Source: Candidatus Dormiibacterota bacterium
Lineage (GTDB): Bacteria > Chloroflexota > Dormibacteria > Aeolococcales > Aeolococcaceae
Reading direction: 5' to 3'
NCBI GenBank assembly: GCA_003153125.1
Contig: PLWW01000055.1
Coordinates: forward strand, 1 to 36,981
DNA length: 36,981 nucleotides
The notes under the pieces are model-generated. The model did not search any database. It was given only the letters and a program-made list of their open reading frames with translations, and was not told the origin of the DNA. Position 1 is the first letter of the stretch. Every line of letters starts with the position of its first letter. The translations under genes were made by a program, and so were the position numbers. This document shows positions 32,861 to 36,981 of this stretch, piece by piece.

Positions 32861-33364
32861 TCATACCTTTGGGCGCCGGGCGACGTGGTCGCGGAGGAAG
32901 GTGAACACACGGATGTGCTTGGCGGTGTCGTGCTCCATGAGCTCGACGAGCAGTGCCCACAGGCTCGTGTCACGGAACGGTCGCAGCTCCTTGCGCAGGG
33001 CGCGCAGCTGCTTTTGATCGGCCCGTTCGGCGGCAAGGAACCGGCCGGTCACCTCCTCGAGGGCACGGGACGGCGGCCCGTAGCTCAGCTCGGGCACCGC
33101 GTCGGGGTCGTGCGCCCAGGCGATGCCACTGCCGAGGGCGGCGGTCATCTCGTGGAAGAGGCGGTGATGGCGCTCCTCGTCCTCGACCACGAGGCGGATC
33201 AGGTACCGCGCCGTTTCGGGGGTGTCGGGCGCCTCGGCTAGGTCCCGGTAGCTGGCAAGGAGGTCGGCCTCCGAGGAGACGTGCTCGGTGAAGTGACGGT
33301 AAAGCCCCTCCTCGAGGATGCTCAGCCCACGCGGTGGTGTAGTGGGTCGCTCTGTCGGTGTCAT
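32861..33364 (-). CDS. Ferritin-like four-helix-bundle protein
   Basis: A 167-residue, mostly helical protein. The first helix pair has SEADLLASYRDLAE (Glu32) and VVEDEERHHRLFHEM (Glu61-64, His66-67, His71); the second has FLAAERADQKQLRAL and LWALLVELMEHDTAKHIRVF. This E...ExxH spacing is typical of ferritin-like di-iron bundles and related hemerythrin-like proteins. The ATG at 33364 is preceded by a strong AAAGGAGG. It is transcribed away from the decayed cluster to its right, with its leader bordering an FAH remnant. A role in iron handling or oxidative stress is a guess from the fold. Confidence 0.65.
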   Translation of the reverse strand: MTPTERPTTPPRGLSILEEGLYRHFTEHVSSEADLLASYRDLAEAPDTPETARYLIRLVVEDEERHHRLFHEMTAALGSGIAWAHDPDAVPELSYGPPSRALEEVTGRFLAAERADQKQLRALRKELRPFRDTSLWALLVELMEHDTAKHIRVFTFLRDHVARRPKV

Positions 33365-33382
33365 GGTGCCTCCTTTAAGGCC

Positions 33383-33520
33383 TCGGCGATTGCCACGGGC
33401 ACGCCACAAGGGGTCATTCTCGGTCGTGACCCCAAGGCGTGGATGAAGCCGGGAGATCTGGGCGAGGTCGAGGTGCAGGGCCTCGGGAGGTTGGTGACGC
33501 GTCTCATAGCCGCTGACTGA
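33383..33520 (+). pseudogene. FAH-family 3' remnant
   Basis: The plus-strand frame encodes the last 45 residues of an FAH-family hydrolase: IATGTPQGVILGRDPKAWMKPGD, then GEVEVQGLGRLVTRLIA and a TGA. This matches the family ending TGTPxGVG...LKPGD...EIEGLG. Nothing upstream in frame resembles the rest of the family. The sequence differs from the intact FAH gene at 21637, so it is the tail of another gene. It is wedged between a ferritin-like gene and a molybdopterin-domain remnant, both on the opposite strand. Confidence 0.7.
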
Positions 33521-33524
33521 CGTG

Positions 33525-34014
33525 CGAACGCCGCATCAGCAGAAGGACGAGCGCGCTGCGCCGCGAGAATCATGCCGCACGAAGCGACGCCGATGACCAG
33601 CGTCTGGTGCAGATCTGCCAGCCAGTTGCTTCCCTGGACCGGCAGTTCTCGCCGAACGGGCACGGCGCCGGCCGTGAGCAGGCTCTGCCACGTGACGTCC
33701 AGCGGGTCGCCCGAGGCCACGACGGCGGCGATCACCACATCCGCCCTGGACGCGGCTTCTTCGAGGGCACCGCGAACCGTTGCGGGGTTATCGCCAGCGT
33801 CGAAAATCCCCGCGATGCGGCGACCGTACCATCCGGCACGCGCATGAAGCGCGGTCTCGAATCGTTGCCGGGCACTGTTACTGAGCCGCTGACGGACCAC
33901 CGCGGCCGGCCCCAGCGGCGCAAACGGTCGCACGCTGACGACCGATGCACTACCATCGCCTCGGCATGGTTTAGCGCCCCAACGCGGGTGTTTTGCTGCA
34001 ATCACCAAGGGCAT
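33525..34014 (-). pseudogene. Molybdopterin-binding-domain remnant
   Basis: The minus strand encodes FDAGDNPATVRGALEEAASRADVVIAAVVASGDPLDVTWQSLLTAGAVPVRRELPVQ...WLADL...VIGVASCGM, which resembles the MoCF-binding (MoeA/Mog-like) domain found next to or fused with CoxI/XdhC and MobA-type proteins of molybdenum hydroxylase systems. The frame stays open to 33361, but family sequence would continue after about 33570 in another frame (ALVLLLMRR), and the rest lies antisense to the FAH remnant. It is degenerate. With the XdhC fragment upstream it marks a lost molybdenum-hydroxylase maturation locus. Confidence 0.5.
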
Positions 34015-34017
34015 GAT

Positions 34018-34441
34018 CTAGAGGGCTCGACTGGCGTGTGCGCTTTCCACGCCATCGCCGGCGACCGCCACGCGAGTTGCCGTGCAGCGCTGTCCGCATC
34101 GATCCGCAGCCAGTACGGGGTCCGTGCCGTCTCCGCCCACCTTCTCGACGAAGATGTCGACGGTGCGGCCACACGCGAGCCCGACCGACCAGCCCAGCTC
34201 GTCGCTGATGCCGTAATGCAAAAGTCGCGGCGGTGCATCACCTTCGAGCATGACTTGAGCCTCGAGAACGACCGCGGATTCCAGGCAGCCCCCGCTTACA
34301 GAGCCGGGCGTCCGTCCGTCGCGGCTCACCAGCAGCCTCGCCCCCGCACACGGCGCGCTGTGAGCCGGTGGTACGAACCACGGTGGCGACAGCCAGCAGA
34401 GGATCGGTTGCTGACCACTCATCCACAGTCGCAAGGGTCAC
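34018..34441 (-). pseudogene. XdhC/CoxI-family fragment with frameshift
   Basis: From GTG 34441 the minus strand reads DPLLAVATVVRTTGS, then continues in another frame as APCAGARLLVSRDGRTPGSVSGGCLESAVV...LLHYGISDELGWSVGLACGRTVDIFVEKV. This is the N-terminal XdhC_CoxI domain, which helps mature molybdenum hydroxylases. A one-base insertion near 34365 breaks it, and the C-terminal Rossmann domain is not seen. AAAGGGAGG lies upstream of the start region. Confidence 0.7.
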
Positions 34442-34531
34442 GCATCGCTCTAAGTATCCTCCCTTTCCTGACCGCTCACAAGGCGTTGTGCTTGTCCGAC
34501 AGCTCCGAGCTCTTGATGCGAGGATGCGGGC

Positions 34532-35252
34532 TTATGCCTTCCCGCGCCGTCGCGCGCGGACAGCCTTGCCGGGCAACCGCGTCGGTTTGTACTCGGGTAG
34601 GCTGCCCTGCCAGAGCCAGGAATAGCGATCACCCAACGGGCGAAACGCATTTATCCCCTCCAGTGCCGGCATTCGGTATTGGCCGAGCTTGGTCGGCCAC
34701 CGGAAGGCGAGGTTCCCATACCAACAAGACCAACACTGTGTGGCCATGGCGACCGGACGAAAGGCTGCCTCCCACGCGAGCAGGGCTTCCTCGACTGTGT
34801 CGAACCTCTGGAGCATGTCAGCGAGCGCCAAACCGTTTGGCGATAGCAAGCCCTGCACACTGGCCCAGGTTCGGAGGCTGCCCGTGTGCCGCGTCGCCCA
34901 CGATCGCCACTCTCCCTGACACCCAGCCTCGGGTCTCGACCCTAACGTTTGTGTGGTGGACTGCACCCTTCGCGCCTATCCTTTCGACGATATCGCTGAG
35001 ACCGGGAAAAGCGTTCGACCAGCGCTCCTTGTCGATCGGCACCGCAGAAGCGCGATTGTCTGATTCAGGGCCCATGAGCGCCACGTACGTGTCGGTAGCA
35101 CTGCACGGAGTCGTTAACACTCGGAGCCTGCCCGACCAGTGTTCAACGCTCCATCTGATCCACCCATGGGAGACCACCGATGCGGCGCTGACCGCGATTG
35201 CGTATCGGTACATGGTTCCGTTCGACTGACCAACCGACGTCGAACCGGTCAT
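34532..35252 (-). pseudogene. FAD-dependent aromatic monooxygenase remnant
   Basis: Two overlapping minus-strand frames make the C-terminal half of a UbiH/PHBH-type flavin monooxygenase. The first (35252 down) has EHWSGRLRVLTTPCSATDTYVALMGPE, PIDKERWSNAFPGL and the FAD motif GRVAIVGDAAHGQPPNLGQ. The second continues NGLALADMLQRFDTVEEALLAWE and ALWYGNLAFRWP-like sequence. They join by a frameshift near 34830-34850. The N-terminal FAD-binding GxGxxG region is absent. Such enzymes hydroxylate phenolic or hydroxybenzoate rings ahead of ring cleavage, so this was probably part of an aromatic pathway. Confidence 0.7.
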
Positions 35253-35337
35253 CTCGGCCTTGGCGCACCCCTCGGAATTCCTCCTCGATTTCCGCTGCCG
35301 CGCGTGTGGACACGGTGATCCCTTCAGGGCGATTCAT

Positions 35338-35583
35338 GCGACCCGCATCCGTGCGAATTCGAGACCCGCGTCGGAGTTAGGATGCGGTTCGCAGAGCATC
35401 AGGCCGCAGGACTTGGCAGTCGCCGGGGGCGATCGCGGACCCGATCTGACCGCTGACTCGAAGGCGCGTCCACAGCGACATGGCGGACCGCCTGGCTCAA
35501 TCGCTATGTGGCCCACCTCAGCAAGGTGGGCGAACCGTCACGTTCGACGACACGGAGGAGGCCATGGACTTTAGAGTTCGGAC
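35338..35583. other. Stretch between the monooxygenase remnant and a small ORF
   Basis: No gene is recognised. The only clear structure is a hairpin at 35511-35531: GCCCACCT (35511-35518) pairs with AGGTGGGC (35524-35531) around a 5-base loop. Confidence 0.4.
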
Positions 35584-35745
35584 ATGGTCAAGAGCCGGTA
35601 CTCCATGGCATCCATGTCGACTCGGGGTCGTGGCCGGTTGCTCGGTCCCTATCCGGTCTGCCGGGAGAAGGCTTTCTTCGAGGCCAATCAGGGTGGCCGG
35701 CGCGTGCGGAGCTGCAACGCGTGCGGCCATGAGGAGCGCCCATGA
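35584..35745 (+). CDS. Small Cys-containing (zinc-ribbon-like) protein
   Basis: A 53-codon frame from ATG 35584 (ATGs at 35605 and 35614 are alternatives) ending in a TGA that overlaps the phosphatase ATG. The C-terminal half, PYPVCREKAFFEANQGGRRVRSCNACGHEERP, looks like a one-knuckle-plus-CxxC zinc ribbon in which the first Cys of the expected CPxC pair is Tyr. The tight coupling to the next gene and the ribbon pattern support a real gene; the missing Cys may mean partial decay. Function is unknown. Confidence 0.4.
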   Translation: MVKSRYSMASMSTRGRGRLLGPYPVCREKAFFEANQGGRRVRSCNACGHEERP

Positions 35746-36380
35746 CGGACGACGCGATATCGCAGCGGGGACTACGGCGCACGAGCGCGATGACGGCCGT
35801 CAGCCAGGATCGCGATCACACGAAGATCGCGGTGAAGCTGGATCCGCTGGCGCGGCGGTTGGTAGGAACCACGCATGGCGACATGGACTTCGACGCGCCG
35901 TACATGACCGAGGTGGCGGACAACCTGTGGCAAGGTGGGTGTGTCTCGGGATTGTTGCTGCCAGCGTTCATCGCGCATGTGGTGAGCCTGTACCCGTGGG
36001 AGTCGTACGAGGTCAAGCATGACCTTGCCAGCTTCCGGGAAGTGCGCATGTACGACGATGCGATGCAGCCACTGGACGAGGTGGTGCCGGCGCTGGCTGC
36101 GTGGGTGAACCACTGTCGCGAAACGGGGCCGACGTTGGTACATTGCCAGGCCGGGCTCAACCGGTCGGGCGTGGTGGTGGCGTACGCGCTGATGCTCGAT
36201 GGACTGTCGGCGGACGAGGCGATCGCACGGATTCGTGGGCGTCGCTCGCCCGCTGCGATCTGCAATCCCCAGTTCGAGCGCTGGCTGCGGAAGTCACAGC
36301 AGTTGGCCGGGCACGGCGAGGATGAGCGCCGCACACTTCGCGACGGCCAGGTTCGGACTCTCGCGGGAGAGGTGCCGTAG
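35742..36380 (+). CDS. Dual-specificity-type protein phosphatase
   Basis: A 212-residue protein with the cysteine-phosphatase signature HCQAGLNRSG (Cys135 nucleophile, Arg141) and an upstream acidic pair in MYDDAMQP that could supply the general acid. The flanking FAIHVVSLYPWE-like and GLSADEAIARIRGRRSPAA segments fit the dual-specificity/atypical PTP fold. GAGGAG precedes ATG 35742, and the start overlaps the stop of the small Cys-containing ORF. Similar small phosphatases occur in actinobacteria and their phages. The substrate (protein, lipid or nucleotide phosphate) is not readable. Confidence 0.8.
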   Translation: MTDDAISQRGLRRTSAMTAVSQDRDHTKIAVKLDPLARRLVGTTHGDMDFDAPYMTEVADNLWQGGCVSGLLLPAFIAHVVSLYPWESYEVKHDLASFREVRMYDDAMQPLDEVVPALAAWVNHCRETGPTLVHCQAGLNRSGVVVAYALMLDGLSADEAIARIRGRRSPAAICNPQFERWLRKSQQLAGHGEDERRTLRDGQVRTLAGEVP

Positions 36381-36399
36381 CCTTACCTTGAGATGGGAG

Positions 36400-36720
36400 C
36401 GCGGGGCCGTCCGCCGTAGCCGCCCCTAACGCATTTGCTACGTTCGCCTGGGTCAGTCGGTAGGCTGATTGGCTGATCTGCGTGAAGCTCATCAGGTCGG
36501 CGAGGGCCAGCGTATCGAGGTGAGCTACCGACAGGCGTGCCGCTTCGAGGACGTGGACGTGCGATCCACTCACGGCCTCTGCCGCGGGAACGAGCGCCGC
36601 CGTTTGAACCGCAGTGAAGGCGACCGTCCTCTCCAGTGCGGCCTCGCCGCCAGCGCGGCGCGGGCTGCGTCATCCGGGAACGTGGCCGTCGCCAGCTGGC
36701 GCGTAAGCTGGTCGTGGGGA
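36400..36720 (-). pseudogene. Coding-like minus-strand segment, unknown family
   Basis: From an ATG at 36725-36727 region the minus strand reads DQLTRQLATATFPDDAARAALAA, and after a frame change ALERTVAFTAVQTAALVPAAEAVSGSHVHVLEAARLSVAHLDTLALADLMSFTQISQSAYRLTQANVANALG. The composition is protein-like and helical, unlike the shadow frames around it, but two frames are needed and there is no clear stop before the phosphatase gene. It may be a decayed gene; no family is recognised. Confidence 0.25.
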
Positions 36721-36787
36721 AGTGTCATCGGCCTGTTCCTCGCCGCCCGGACGCCACCGTCTTGTGGTCACGATACCACCAGGCAGT

Positions 36788-36981
36788 GGTCGTAGGACAA
36801 CTCATTTCGCTGGGTTCAACTTCGCGATGGCCCTCTCGTTAGGGCTCGACAAGGCGGGACATCCGCCAGAGCGGTTGGAGACGTCTGCCAACGTTGCGTT
36901 CCAGGCTGGCGAGGGGATCACCGAAATCCACCTCACAGTTCGCGGCACAGTGCCCAGAATCGACGCCCAAGGGTTCCGCGA
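36788..36981 (+). pseudogene. OsmC-like protein, partial at window edge
   Basis: The plus strand reads HFAGFNFAMALSLGLDKAGHPPERLETSANVAFQ, then GEGITEIHLTVRGTVPRIDAQGF, and runs off the window. This matches the middle of OsmC/Ohr-type proteins (A-A-H-xx-C-F-x-M-A-L-S helix, then EGxxI...L...VPGID). The expected first catalytic Cys region reads HFAGFNF with no Cys, and no start codon or N-terminal strands appear in frame upstream. It is either a frameshifted remnant or a gene with an unusual start; the 3' end is outside the window. Confidence 0.5.

Noticed and set aside
33361-33520. Minus-strand extension of the molybdopterin-domain frame to an ATGA overlap with the ferritin-like gene
   Set aside because: These codons are antisense to a clear FAH C-terminus on the plus strand, so the overlap is coincidental.
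1-36981. CRISPR array, tRNA or rRNA genes
   Set aside because: No regularly spaced repeats, cloverleaf-like or rRNA-like sequences were noticed on reading; a dedicated covariance-model search was not possible.

Overview
The window is high-GC DNA (GTG and a probable TTG start codons, many 4-base ATGA/GTGA gene overlaps) that most resembles a soil actinobacterium. The best lineage hint is an HNH-endonuclease remnant at the left edge of the type attached to DUF222 proteins, which is typical of Actinomycetota. Another GC-rich soil phylum such as Chloroflexota cannot be excluded. No rRNA, tRNA, CRISPR array or replication origin was recognised.

Layout. (1) 1-3.6 kb is a mobile-element scar: an HNH-endonuclease 3' remnant, a serine-recombinase 5' remnant, an IS1182-type insertion sequence (658-2373) whose transposase is frameshifted, a G-quadruplex-like tract, and an orphan second copy of the IS left end at 3127. 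(2) 3.6-15.0 kb is a plus-strand catabolic module: FCD-type GntR regulator, complete Liv-type (branched-chain/aromatic) ABC importer, DapA-like aldolase/lyase, DpaA-like (dipicolinate synthase A-like) dehydrogenase, LigB-type extradiol dioxygenase, LigA-type subunit, D-aminoacylase-type amidohydrolase and a CynX-type MFS transporter. (3) 15.2-21.5 kb is a minus-strand operon: GlcD-GlcE-GlcF type glycolate/2-hydroxyacid dehydrogenase, a metal-dependent amidohydrolase and a beta-hydroxyacid dehydrogenase. (4) 21.6-32.5 kb is a second plus-strand module: FAH-family hydrolase, GntR regulator, alpha/beta hydrolase, SDR, RidA-family protein, a second complete Liv-type importer, a second LigB-type dioxygenase and a second CynX-type MFS transporter. 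(5) 32.5-37 kb is a decayed region with one intact ferritin-like gene, remnants of FAH, molybdenum-cofactor-binding, XdhC/CoxI and FAD-monooxygenase genes, then a small Cys-containing ORF coupled to a dual-specificity-type phosphatase, and a partial OsmC-like sequence at the right edge.

How the genes fit together (inference). The two plus-strand modules share one plan: regulator, five-gene ABC importer, class III extradiol dioxygenase, CynX-like MFS. Between the importers and transporters sit enzymes that could deacylate a substrate, open its ring, hydrolyse the ring-fission product and feed hydroxy- or oxo-acids to central metabolism. The nitrogen-related genes (D-aminoacylase type, RidA, DpaA-like, DapA-like) suggest that a substrate is an amino- or N-acyl-aromatic or a pyridine-type compound, not a simple phenol. 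The most unusual part is the DapA-like/DpaA-like pair fused by overlaps to a LigB/LigA pair: enzymes related to dipicolinate formation placed inside a ring-cleavage operon.
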